A stretch of DNA of 8,375 nucleotides from RGIG5579 sp045544655. GTDB lineage: Bacteria > Bacillota > Clostridia > Oscillospirales > SIG627. Both the position numbers and the translations under genes were made by a program. Below are positions 1 to 6,001 of this stretch, piece by piece. Under the pieces are notes generated by a model. The model saw only the letters and a list, made by a program, of their open reading frames with translations, did not search any database and was not told the origin of the DNA. Every line of letters begins with the position of its first letter. Position 1 is the stretch's first letter. The DNA lies in contig JAZPZL010000211.1 in the NCBI GenBank assembly GCA_045544655.1, positions 1-8,375 of the forward strand, in the 5' to 3' direction.

Positions 1-785
1 TGATTGAGAAAGCCTGCAAACATTCCGGCAGCATTGGAGCCGCCGCCAACACAGGCCACAACTGCGTCAGGCAGCTCGCCGGTCATACCGACAAACTGCT
101 CGCGTGCCTCGATGCCGACGACCATCTGGAAGTCACGCACCATCATGGGGAAGGGATGGGGGCCAAGTACAGAGCCGATGCAGTAGATTGCATCGTGATA
201 CTCGTTTGCGTATGCATCAAAGGCAGCGTCAACAGCTTCCTTAAGGGTCTGCAGGCCGTGGGTAACTTCCACAACATTTGCGCCCAGAATCTTCATTCTG
301 GCAACGTTGGGAGCCTGCTTCTTAATATCCACGGTACCCATATAAATATCACATTCCAGACCAAAGTATGCAGCCGCAGTAGCCAAGGCAACGCCGTGCT
401 GACCTGCGCCGGTCTCGGCAATGACCTTCTTCTTGCCCATATACTTGGCAAGAAGTGCTTCGCCCATACAGTGGTTGAGCTTATGCGCGCCGGAGTGGTT
501 CAGGTCCTCACGCTTTGCATAAAGCTGAACCTTGCCGCCCAAATAGTCGGAAAGACGCTCAAGATGGGTAACGGGAGTGGGTCTGCCCTGGAATTCCTTG
601 CGGATCCTGCGCAATTCTGCAATGAATTTGCGGCTCTGGCAAATAGAGTAATAGGACTCGGTAATCTCCGCCATCGCTGCCTTCAGCTTGTCGTCGATAT
701 ATACACCGCCGAATCTTCCGAAATAACCGTCTTTATCGGGATAATTATTAAAATAGGTATCAAAATCTACACCGTTCAGTTTCAT
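1..785 (-). CDS. trpB: Tryptophan synthase beta chain, 5' part (3' end runs off the window)
   Basis: TrpB is the cytoplasmic PLP enzyme that condenses indole with L-serine to give L-tryptophan, normally in an alpha2-beta2 complex with TrpA. The 261 visible codons include GRFGG (residues 23-27), GRPTP (67-71), KREDLNHSGAHK (91-102, with Lys102 as the expected PLP lysine), AETGAGQHG (123-131, with the catalytic Glu124), GSVLGPHPFPMMVRDFQ (204-220) and the phosphate-binding GGGSNA (247-252). Family members are about 390-400 residues, so roughly a third is missing beyond position 1. The ATG at 785 is preferred because GGAGG (799-795) lies 9 nt upstream; an in-frame ATG at 791 is only 3 nt from it. 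No tryptophan codon occurs in the visible part, a tendency seen in enzymes of this pathway. A Trp T-box leader lies upstream, so expression should rise when tRNA-Trp is uncharged. Whether trpA follows cannot be seen. Confidence 0.97.
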   Translation of the reverse strand, partial: MKLNGVDFDTYFNNYPDKDGYFGRFGGVYIDDKLKAAMAEITESYYSICQSRKFIAELRRIRKEFQGRPTPVTHLERLSDYLGGKVQLYAKREDLNHSGAHKLNHCMGEALLAKYMGKKKVIAETGAGQHGVALATAAAYFGLECDIYMGTVDIKKQAPNVARMKILGANVVEVTHGLQTLKEAVDAAFDAYANEYHDAIYCIGSVLGPHPFPMMVRDFQMVVGIEAREQFVGMTGELPDAVVACVGGGSNAAGMFAGFLN

Positions 786-818
786 TTTCATATTCCTCCA
801 AAATTCTGTAATCTCATT

Positions 819-872
819 CTATACCAGTGATCGCGAAAGTCGCCATCGCTCTTTCAGTAAAATCGGAATCAT
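819..872 (-). CDS. Possible 17-residue leader peptide with one Trp, before trpB
   Basis: Between the T-box terminator and trpB lies ATG-17 codons-TAG, translating as MIPILLKERWRLSRSLV. It is preceded by GGAGG (881-877) with a rather short 4-nt spacer. The Trp codon is the tenth, and it sits inside a potential hairpin at 829-847 (GAT/ATC and GCGA/TCGC around one G-G mismatch). The frame stops 33 nt before the trpB start. It would be translated only on transcripts that have already read through the T-box terminator. It could be a leader peptide, a gene remnant or chance, since a GGAGG-ATG combination can arise by accident. No function is claimed. Confidence 0.25.
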   Translation of the reverse strand: MIPILLKERWRLSRSLV

Positions 873-881
873 AACGCCTCC

Positions 882-919
882 AAAAAAATAACCGCCCCAA
901 ACGAAAACCGTCTGGGGCG
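882..919 (-). terminator. T-box-controlled intrinsic terminator before trpB
   Basis: Read on the minus strand, CGCCCCA (919-913) pairs with TGGGGCG (899-893), followed by TTA and seven T residues (888-882). The 5' arm overlaps the bases that pair with the T-box sequence in the antiterminator, so the two folds exclude each other. No other terminator is visible between the chromate-transporter operon and trpB, so this hairpin may also stop transcripts arriving from upstream. Confidence 0.93.
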
Positions 920-1142
920 AATCAAATCCGCGGTACCACCCAAATTCATCGCAAAAGCGATGCACTCACGCGTACGAGTCATACACGATCCGATATAACG
1001 GTCAGCCCCCGTCTCCCCTACTCGAAAGCTTCTTTCGGTTTGCCCTCACGAGTCCATTCCCAAAATCCGTCCCTGCCGCGCTTCCACCAACCGCGACTCG
1101 CTGAAAGATCTAAGATCAAGGTACTACTCTCGTTCAATGGTT
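882..1142 (-). promoter_or_regulatory. Tryptophan T-box riboswitch leader of trpB
   Basis: This is a roughly 260-nt leader that senses the charging state of a tRNA. The T-box sequence GGGTGGTACCGCGG lies at 941-928. Its TGGT bulge is the part that would meet the free acceptor end of uncharged tRNA. In Stem I, ACGAG (1133-1129) pairs with CTCGT (1052-1048) and closes a loop with AGTAGTA on the 5' side and GAATGGA on the 3' side. The codon after GAA is TGG (1056-1054), which specifies tryptophan. A CATCGC/GCGATG hairpin (962-947) lies just before the antiterminator. In the antiterminator, TTGGG can pair with CCCAG and GCGGA with TTCGC, using the 5' arm of the terminator. Uncharged tRNA-Trp should therefore favour read-through into trpB. 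With the promoter and the short frame at 819-872, this element accounts for the long gap between the 68-residue gene and trpB. Confidence 0.95.
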
Positions 1143-1148
1143 TCATCT

Positions 1149-1177
1149 ATTATAGCAAAGGAAAAAATCTTTGTCAA
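1149..1177 (-). promoter_or_regulatory. Consensus sigma-A promoter for the trpB T-box leader
   Basis: The minus strand reads TTGACA (1177-1172), 17 nt, TATAAT (1154-1149), matching both hexamers and the spacing exactly. Transcription should start near 1142. The -35 hexamer overlaps the TGA stop codon of the upstream 68-residue gene. A promoter this strong fits control by termination rather than by initiation. Confidence 0.92.
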
Positions 1178-1380
1178 GAGTTTTTGCCAAAGGCGATCTC
1201 CCCTGCTTTTTGGAAAATATCGTCAACGCTAGGTTCTGCATTTTCCTTCAAAAAGACGATCAAAGCCTTTGTTTGCTCCCCTCTTGCCACTGCCAGAGAT
1301 ACGGACAGCATCTCATCGCGGGAAAGCCCGCGAGCGGAAAGAAGGGTCAGAAGCTCTTTTCTGAAATCCGTTTGTTCCAT
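1174..1380 (-). CDS. Small hypothetical protein coupled to chromate-transporter genes
   Basis: This is a 68-residue soluble-looking protein that I do not recognise. It has no signal peptide, membrane segment or cysteine. The composition is mixed-charge and suggests helices: an N-terminal stretch to about residue 32 (LLTLLSARGLSRDEMLSVSL), then EQTKALIVFLKEN and a C-terminal segment around DDIFQKAGEIAFG. The ATG at 1380 is chosen because it follows the TAA of the upstream transporter gene by 1 nt (TAATATG) and has a GGGGTG ribosome-binding-like sequence a few bases before it. A longer in-frame start at 1497 would overlap the transporter gene by more than 100 nt and is less likely. Tight spacing suggests co-translation with the transporter pair, so a linked role is possible but unproven. 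Its stop codon overlaps the -35 box of the next promoter. Confidence 0.7.
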   Translation of the reverse strand: MEQTDFRKELLTLLSARGLSRDEMLSVSLAVARGEQTKALIVFLKENAEPSVDDIFQKAGEIAFGKNS

Positions 1381-1381
1381 A

Positions 1382-1984
1382 TTACACCCCGAAAACAAGA
1401 ATACCGAGAATGGCGGAAACACCAATGGAAAGAATGGGAGAAATGACCTTCTTTTTCCATTTTTTCCAGCCAAAGCGAAGCAGAAACACCAAAGCAAAGA
1501 TCAGAACCGTTCTCCACTCGGGGATCAAGGCTTTCGTGAAGCCTTCCTTGAAAAGAGAGTTGACGGCGGGAATGACACCGGAAAGAAGAAAATAAACGCC
1601 GGTGGAAAGAATGATTCCCACCACGCAAGGCTTGATGGTATCCAGCACGGTGCGGGTCCCCTTCTTTTCCATAAAGCCCTGCAAGCATTTTGCAATGAGG
1701 AGAATAATAATAAAAGAAGGAGTAATGGCGCCCAGGGTTGCAAAAACACCGCCGAGGACTCCTGCGTAAGTGGTTCCAATGTAGGTCGCAGTGTTGACCA
1801 TAATGGGACCGGGAGTGGATTCGGCAACGCCCACGATGTACTGGAACATATCCAGATCCACGCCCCACTGGGGATTGGCTAAAATGGTATCACGAATCAA
1901 GGGAATGGCACCGTAGCCACCGCCGAAGGTGAACAGCCCTACCATAAAGAATTCCCAGAACAACAAGAGAAGCTTCACGATCAT
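1382..1984 (-). CDS. Chromate transporter family protein, short-chain subunit 2
   Basis: This is a 200-residue integral membrane protein of the CHR (ChrA) family, in the half-length form that occurs as adjacent pairs. Both family signatures are present: FTFGGGYG (18-25) after the first hydrophobic helix, and AESTPGP with NTATYIG (54-70). Further hydrophobic segments lie near 75-100, 118-140, 156-172 and 181-200, separated by a basic stretch KKWKKK (174-179). ATG at 1984 overlaps the TGA of the preceding subunit gene (ATGA), with GGGAGGAG about 7 nt upstream, so the two are translationally coupled and probably form a heteromeric carrier. CHR proteins are associated with chromate efflux; in anaerobic Firmicutes the natural substrate is often unknown and could be another oxyanion. 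The sequence alone does not settle the substrate. Confidence 0.92.
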   Translation of the reverse strand: MIVKLLLLFWEFFMVGLFTFGGGYGAIPLIRDTILANPQWGVDLDMFQYIVGVAESTPGPIMVNTATYIGTTYAGVLGGVFATLGAITPSFIIILLIAKCLQGFMEKKGTRTVLDTIKPCVVGIILSTGVYFLLSGVIPAVNSLFKEGFTKALIPEWRTVLIFALVFLLRFGWKKWKKKVISPILSIGVSAILGILVFGV

Positions 1985-2565
1985 TTTTCATCTCCTCCCT
2001 TCTTCATCACACCGATGCCGTAGACCACAAGACCTACGATAGCGGAAAGCACGATCAAAAGGATGGAGGATACGGGGAACAGATCGAAATTTTTGCAAAG
2101 CATCAAGATCAATGCAAGGGCAAAAAGAACAAGAGAAAGCTTATCCTTTTTCATCTTCTTAAACATTTTCCATCCTGCGCCGAAGATCAGAAAGGCAACT
2201 GCCGCTTTGATTCCCTTGAAGGCGCTTGCCACCCACTTGATCTCCAAAAAGTTTTCAAGAAACAAAGCGATCAGACCAATGATGATCAGAGAAGGCAAAA
2301 CCACGCCGCAGGTCGCCATAGCAGACCCCAAAACGCCGCCGACCTTATAGCCGACGAAGGTAGCGGTATTGATGGCAAGGGGACCGGGAGTGGATTCCGC
2401 TACCACGGTAATATCCATCATTTCATCGTGTGACAGCCATTTTTTCTCACTGACGACTTCATTTTCGATAATAGAGATCATCGCGTATCCGCCGCCGAAT
2501 GTGAATGCGCCGATCTTAAAAAACGTAGCGAACAGCTTCCACAGATTCTTTTTCGGTTGATTCAA
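1981..2565 (-). CDS. Chromate transporter family protein, short-chain subunit 1
   Basis: This is the first subunit of the CHR pair, 194 residues. It carries FTFGGGYA (21-28) and AESTPGP plus NTATFVG (56-72), the same signatures at nearly the same places as its partner, as expected of two halves related by ancient duplication. Hydrophobic segments follow at about 74-105, 119-132 and 144-186, with a lysine-rich loop (KKMKKDK, 136-142). The start is TTG at 2565: GGAGG sits 7 nt upstream, and no in-frame ATG or GTG is available nearby. The C-terminal codons overlap the partner gene by 4 bp. No convincing promoter of its own is visible in the short gap, which starts with a hairpin, so the gene may depend on read-through from efp or on a promoter inside the upstream coding region. 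Confidence 0.92.
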   Translation of the reverse strand: MNQPKKNLWKLFATFFKIGAFTFGGGYAMISIIENEVVSEKKWLSHDEMMDITVVAESTPGPLAINTATFVGYKVGGVLGSAMATCGVVLPSLIIIGLIALFLENFLEIKWVASAFKGIKAAVAFLIFGAGWKMFKKMKKDKLSLVLFALALILMLCKNFDLFPVSSILLIVLSAIVGLVVYGIGVMKKGGDEK

Positions 2566-2597
2566 GGGATTCCCTCCTATTTTTCAGTATTCACAGA

Positions 2598-2625
2598 AAA
2601 CTCTCCGGCAGAAGCCGGAGAGTTT
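2598..2625 (-). terminator. Strong hairpin between the efp group and the chromate-transporter genes
   Basis: A perfect 12-bp stem (2598-2609 with 2614-2625) with a 4-nt loop begins 8 nt after the stop of the acidic-protein gene. On the minus strand it is preceded by an A-rich run and followed by only four T residues counting those in the stem (2600-2597), so termination may be partial. On the plus strand it is followed by TCG and five T residues (2628-2632), but no plus-strand gene needs it. The likely role is to end or attenuate the efp transcript. Confidence 0.7.
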
Positions 2626-2633
2626 CGTTTTTA

Positions 2634-2945
2634 TCAGTCTTGTACGGGAGTCTCTTCGGACTCTTCGTCCTCGTCCTCATCCTCGTCGTCGCAGCAGCAA
2701 CAAGCGCAATCGTCGTCACAGCATTCGCCGAAGAGCTCTTCCTCAACGTTGGTAAGATCTTCGTCAACTGCTTCAAGGTATTCGTTGATATCGTCGATAT
2801 CGTCCTGAACGCCTACGATCTCATTCGCCATATCTTCAAGAATATCAGCCATCAAATTGATGATCTTTTCTTCCTTGGTTTCAGCCTTGAAATCCAGGCC
2901 TTCCATCAGACCCTTCAGATATGCAACCTTTTCGGTAATCGTCAT
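2634..2945 (-). CDS. Acidic helical protein with Cys/Asp-rich tail, CD1247 N-terminal-domain-like
   Basis: This 103-residue, very acidic cytoplasmic protein directly follows efp (18-nt gap). Residues 1-72 look like the N-terminal domain of a family I recall as CD1247-like in Clostridia: KVAYLKGLMEGLDF (6-19), then a predicted helical stretch (25-72) with repeated Asp/Glu and a heptad-like hydrophobic pattern, ending VEEELFG. Family assignment is from memory of the pattern. After it comes a cluster of seven cysteines within residues 75-85 (CC..., C, CCCC), then a run of Asp and Glu to about residue 98. The cluster suggests metal binding, but spacing such as CCCC is not a standard zinc ribbon. 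ATG at 2945 has AAGGAG 7 nt upstream. The DNA encoding the tail is low-complexity. The function is unknown; its place suggests co-expression with EF-P. Confidence 0.85.
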   Translation of the reverse strand: MTITEKVAYLKGLMEGLDFKAETKEEKIINLMADILEDMANEIVGVQDDIDDINEYLEAVDEDLTNVEEELFGECCDDDCACCCCDDEDEDEDEESEETPVQD

Positions 2946-2963
2946 AATATCTCTCCTTAAAGA

Positions 2964-3524
2964 TTATACTCTTTCCAGATATTCACCGGTACGGGTATCG
3001 ATCTTCAGAACGTCACCCTCGTTGATGAACAGGGGAACCTTGATCTGCGCGCCGGTCTCCAGCGTTGCGGGCTTGGAAGCACCGGTAGCGGTATCGCCCT
3101 TGAAGCCGGGATCGGTCTGGGTAACTGCCAATTCAACGAACATGGGAGGCTCAACGCCGAACACGTTGCCCTTGAAGGAAAGAACCTTACAGATCATCTC
3201 TTCCTTTACGAACTTAAAGTTGTCGCCAACCAGATCGTGACCGACAAGGGTCTCTTCCCAGGTCTCGGTATCCATAAAGTGATACAGATCACCGTCATCG
3301 TAGGAATACTGCATATCCTTTCTCTCTACGAATGCGGGGGTGAACTTTTCAGTGGGGTTAAAGGTCTTTTCCACTACGGAACCAGTAATTACGTTTCTCA
3401 GCTTCGTGCGGACGAATGCCGCGCCCTTACCGGGTTTTACGTGCTGGAACTCGATTACCTGCATTGCTGCGCCGTCCATTTCAAAGGTAACGCCGTTTCT
3501 GAAATCGCCTGCTGTAATTGCCAT
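2964..3524 (-). CDS. efp: Elongation factor P
   Basis: EF-P binds ribosomes stalled at consecutive prolines and promotes peptide bond formation. The 186-residue product has the usual length and three-domain layout: a KOW-like domain I (about 1-64) with the exposed loop HVKPGKGAAF, where Lys33 is the tip residue that is modified in many bacteria, then two OB-fold domains. Domain III ends with the conserved pattern LKIDTRTGEYLERV. ATG at 3524 has GGAGG 5 nt upstream; an extended reading frame to 3554 adds ten residues without family support and lies before the ribosome binding site. efp follows the peptidase gene but has its own promoter in the 100-nt gap. Which lysine modification is used cannot be told here, because no modification gene is in the window. 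Confidence 0.98.
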   Translation of the reverse strand: MAITAGDFRNGVTFEMDGAAMQVIEFQHVKPGKGAAFVRTKLRNVITGSVVEKTFNPTEKFTPAFVERKDMQYSYDDGDLYHFMDTETWEETLVGHDLVGDNFKFVKEEMICKVLSFKGNVFGVEPPMFVELAVTQTDPGFKGDTATGASKPATLETGAQIKVPLFINEGDVLKIDTRTGEYLERV

Positions 3525-3565
3525 AAAATCCTCCAAAAAACATAAAAATATCAATTTACTTTCGT

Positions 3566-3594
3566 ATTATACTACTTTTTTCAAAATATTGCAA
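3566..3594 (-). promoter_or_regulatory. Sigma-A-type promoter of efp
   Basis: The minus strand reads TTGCAA (3594-3589), 17 nt, TATAAT (3571-3566), with start expected near 3559 and a leader of about 35 nt before the efp ATG. It lies in a very AT-rich stretch between the peptidase stop and efp. It would also serve the acidic protein gene downstream. Confidence 0.8.
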
Positions 3595-3624
3595 GATATA
3601 TTTGCAAAAAATACCATTATAATT

Positions 3625-4692
3625 CTATAATTCCAACAAAAGTTTGGAAGATGTATTCAGATTTTCAAAACCATCCTCCCGAACGACCACCAGATCCTCG
3701 ATGCGAACGCCGAATTTTCCCGGCAAATAGATTCCCGGCTCAACGGACATCACCGCCCCCACGGGAATCAATTCCTCATAAGAGGGAGAAAAGGAGGGTG
3801 CTTCGTGAACCTTCAGACCAATTCCGTGACCGAGGCTGTGACCGAAGTTTTCTCCAAAGCCCGCGGCGGCGATCACGTCTCTTGCGGCTGCATCGATCGT
3901 CTTACCCGTGAGACCTGCACGGATCTTTCCCAAAGCCGTCTCCTGTGCCAACAGCACAGTTTCATAGACCTTTTTCATTTCCCAATCTGCCTTGCCGAGA
4001 CAAACGGTGCGGGTCATATCCGAGCAGTAGCCGTCCAGCTTGCAGCCGAAGTCCATGGTAATAAAGCAATTCTTTTCCAAAGGAGCCTCCGTCGGAGTTC
4101 CGTGAGGAAGAGAAGAACGGGTTCCCGACACGCAAATGGTATCGAAGCTGGGGGCAGAAGCGCCGTTTTGCTTCATATAGTATTCCAGCTCCGCCGCAAG
4201 AGAAAGCTCCGTCCTCCCCACCTCGATACGAGAGAGAATATGGGCGTACGCCGCCTCTGCAAGGGCTTGCGCGGCACGGATCCTTTCGATCTCCCGCGGT
4301 GTCTTGATCCTGCGGAGTCTGTCAAGGCGATCCTTCAAGGGCTGATAGTCGAATTTCGGAAACTTTTCCTTGAACCAAGCCAACTCACTGACGGTCAGTT
4401 CTCTGTCTTCAAAAAAGACGGTAGTAATTTTTTCAGCTTCGGCAAATTCGGGAAAGAATTTTTGAAAGATCCGCGGCTTCAGCTCAACGCAGGAAGGGAT
4501 CTCACCCTTTTGCTGAGCAAGCTGCGCCATTTCAAAATAACGGGAATCCAGAAAAAGGATCTGCTTTTCCCGTGTGATCAAAAGGGTGCCGTCGGAAGAG
4601 CGAAAGCCGGTCAAATACTGACGGGAAACACCTGACAGTACGATGGCGCATTCCCCTTTGAAAAGGGTATCGGCAAACACCTGCAGGCTCAT
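3625..4692 (-). CDS. M24 family Xaa-Pro peptidase (aminopeptidase P / prolidase type)
   Basis: This is a 355-residue cytoplasmic metallopeptidase that removes residues next to proline in peptides. Residues 1-125 form the creatinase-like N-terminal domain; 130-355 form the pita-bread catalytic domain. All five dinuclear-metal ligands can be placed: Asp214 (MDFG), Asp225 (SDMTRT), His289 (GHSLGHGIG), Glu318 (SVEPG) and Glu332 (RIEDL); His197 (LPHGTP) is the expected substrate-side histidine. The length fits the short form typical of Firmicutes (B. subtilis YqhT/YkvY type). ATG at 4692 overlaps the yqeG stop (ATGA), and AGGAGG lies 7 nt upstream, so the two are coupled. A neighbouring efp is a common arrangement in Firmicutes and links two proline-related functions. 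Whether it acts as aminopeptidase P or dipeptidase cannot be decided from sequence. Confidence 0.95.
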   Translation of the reverse strand: MSLQVFADTLFKGECAIVLSGVSRQYLTGFRSSDGTLLITREKQILFLDSRYFEMAQLAQQKGEIPSCVELKPRIFQKFFPEFAEAEKITTVFFEDRELTVSELAWFKEKFPKFDYQPLKDRLDRLRRIKTPREIERIRAAQALAEAAYAHILSRIEVGRTELSLAAELEYYMKQNGASAPSFDTICVSGTRSSLPHGTPTEAPLEKNCFITMDFGCKLDGYCSDMTRTVCLGKADWEMKKVYETVLLAQETALGKIRAGLTGKTIDAAARDVIAAAGFGENFGHSLGHGIGLKVHEAPSFSPSYEELIPVGAVMSVEPGIYLPGKFGVRIEDLVVVREDGFENLNTSSKLLLEL

Positions 4693-5198
4693 TTTTTTCC
4701 CTCCTGATTTTTGTAATACGCGCGGATAAAAGGTCTCTCAATTTTGCGTTTAAATCGGAAGAAGCGGTTTTCGACGGGCTGAATGGGAGGCACGGTCACC
4801 ACCGCAACGCCCGCAAGACGGGCGCAAAGGCAGTCAGTGAGAAGCTGATCTCCCACCATAAGAAATTCCCTTTTCTTCACGCCGAATTCCTTCATCACCC
4901 GTTTCAGACCACCCGTCAAGGGCTTGTGGGAATCCGGCAACGCCAAAAAGCCAAGAGACGCATTAAAGCGATCCACTCGGTCGGCATCGTTGTTGGAAAC
5001 GAAGGCAATAGAAAAGCCACGCTCCTTGAGAGAGCGCAGAAAAGCCGTCAGCTTTTCATCGGGCTCGGGGGTATCGTAGGATACCAACGTATTATCAATA
5101 TCAAAAGCAAGTGCGCGAATTCCCTTTTGGTAGTATTCTTCAAAAGGAACCCCGTAAACCGTATCGCAGATCAGATCGGGGATCAATAAATGCTTCAT
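4689..5198 (-). CDS. yqeG: YqeG family HAD IIIA-type phosphatase
   Basis: This is a 169-residue soluble HAD-superfamily hydrolase without a large cap domain. Motif I is DIDNTL (33-38, nucleophile Asp33 and acid/base Asp35), motif II is SNN (68-70), the motif III lysine is Lys92 in HKP, and motif IV is GDQLLTD (116-122, with Asp117 and Asp122). The N-terminal LLIPDL and the basic C-terminal third (FKRKIERPF) also match YqeG of B. subtilis. The physiological substrate of YqeG is not firmly known; the related YqeG/GEP4 group includes a phosphatidylglycerophosphate phosphatase in yeast, so a lipid phosphate is one possibility. ATG at 5198 has AAAGGAG 6 nt upstream. The gene starts 67 nt after sigE ends and overlaps the peptidase gene by 4 bp. 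Confidence 0.93.
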   Translation of the reverse strand: MKHLLIPDLICDTVYGVPFEEYYQKGIRALAFDIDNTLVSYDTPEPDEKLTAFLRSLKERGFSIAFVSNNDADRVDRFNASLGFLALPDSHKPLTGGLKRVMKEFGVKKREFLMVGDQLLTDCLCARLAGVAVVTVPPIQPVENRFFRFKRKIERPFIRAYYKNQEGKK

Positions 5199-5229
5199 TA
5201 TGTACTCCTTTGCATCGGTTTTCCTATAG

Positions 5230-5258
5230 AGTATAACACAAAGAAAGCAATGTGAAAA
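5230..5258 (-). promoter_or_regulatory. Candidate promoter for yqeG-pepP
   Basis: The minus strand has TATACT (5235-5230) as a good -10, with TTTTCA (5258-5253) 17 nt upstream as a weak -35; TTCACA (5256-5251) is a better hexamer but only 15 nt away. This short gap after sigE holds no convincing terminator, so read-through from the spoIIG operon is also possible. Confidence 0.45.
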
Positions 5259-5265
5259 GACTTTT

Positions 5266-5988
5266 TTATACCTGAGAGGAAATTTCCTTTTTCAATTTGG
5301 CGATGATCTTCTTTTCCAATCTTGAAATGTAGGATTGACTGATCCCCATTTGATCGGCGACCTCCTTTTGGGTCAATTCCTTTTGCCCCAGAAGCCCAAA
5401 GCGCATTACGATGATATTTCGATCCCGCGGGGACAGCTTTTTCAGCGCGGAAAACAGAAGACGAAAATCCTCTTCCCTTTCCAGATTGCGGTGGATCTCC
5501 TCCCCGTCGGTCCCCAGAACGTCCCCCAACAAAAGCTCGTTTCCGTCAAAGTCCACGTTCAAGGGCTCGTCAATGGAGATCTCGTTTTTCCGCGTATTGA
5601 GCTTGCGGAGAAACATCAGGATCTCGTTTTCAATACATTTGGAGCAGTAGGTGGCAAGCTTAATATTCTTATCAGAGCGAAAGCTGGTGACCCCTTTCAT
5701 TAAGCCGATGGTGCCGATGGAAATGAGATCCTCCATTCCAACGCCTGAATTTTCAAATTTCTTTGCAATGTATACCACCAGACGCAGATTATGCTCTACC
5801 AGAAGATTGCGGTTTCGCTCCACCTCTTCCCCGCGCTCCATACACTCGATGCACGCCCGCTCGTTTTCACCCTCCAGGGGCGGAGGCAATTCGTCGCTTC
5901 CGTTGATGTAATGGATCTCCCCCTCACGATCCATCCACAGACGGCAGAAAAAGGCGCGCAAGCGGCAAAACAGAATTGAAAGTATCAT
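5266..5988 (-). CDS. sigE: RNA polymerase sporulation sigma factor SigE precursor (pro-sigma-E)
   Basis: SigE directs early mother-cell gene expression during sporulation. The 240-residue product matches the usual length. An N-terminal pro-sequence (about 1-26), hydrophobic and arginine-containing, precedes YINGSDELPPPL, which corresponds to YIGGSEALPPPL just after the cleavage point in B. subtilis; by that alignment the cut would fall near His26-Tyr27. Region 2 follows (about 60-130: LRLVVYIAKKFEN, DLISIGTIGLMK, KLATYCSKCIENEI), then DEPLNVDFDGNELLLGDVLGT (140-160), then region 4 (about 180-236) with the helix-turn-helix TQKEVADQMGISQSYISRLEK (206-226). ATG at 5988 is chosen because AAGGAG lies 9 nt upstream and the length then fits; a longer frame reaches into spoIIGA. 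The gene starts 13 nt after spoIIGA, whose product should activate it. sigG, often next in line, is absent here: yqeG follows. Confidence 0.97.
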   Translation of the reverse strand: MILSILFCRLRAFFCRLWMDREGEIHYINGSDELPPPLEGENERACIECMERGEEVERNRNLLVEHNLRLVVYIAKKFENSGVGMEDLISIGTIGLMKGVTSFRSDKNIKLATYCSKCIENEILMFLRKLNTRKNEISIDEPLNVDFDGNELLLGDVLGTDGEEIHRNLEREEDFRLLFSALKKLSPRDRNIIVMRFGLLGQKELTQKEVADQMGISQSYISRLEKKIIAKLKKEISSQV

Positions 5989-6001
5989 TGTAAGTATCTC
6001 C

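Noticed and set aside
156..830. Plus-strand 224-codon open frame opposite trpB
   Set aside because: The minus-strand frame is unmistakably TrpB; the plus-strand product has no recognisable motifs.
1040..1882. Plus-strand 280-codon open frame
   Set aside because: It runs across the T-box leader and antisense to the chromate-transporter gene, has no family resemblance and no ribosome binding site; it is a shadow of the minus-strand genes.
2557..2808. Plus-strand serine- and glutamine-rich frame
   Set aside because: The Ser/Gln runs are the complement of the Asp/Glu/Cys codons of the acidic protein; no start signal is present.
3805..4635. Plus-strand 276-codon open frame opposite the peptidase
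   Set aside because: The opposite strand encodes a full M24 peptidase with all metal ligands; the antisense frame has no independent support.
5236..5262. Possible sigE terminator
   Set aside because: Only a 4-bp CACA/TGTG pairing can be drawn, without a T tract after it, so it is too weak to call.
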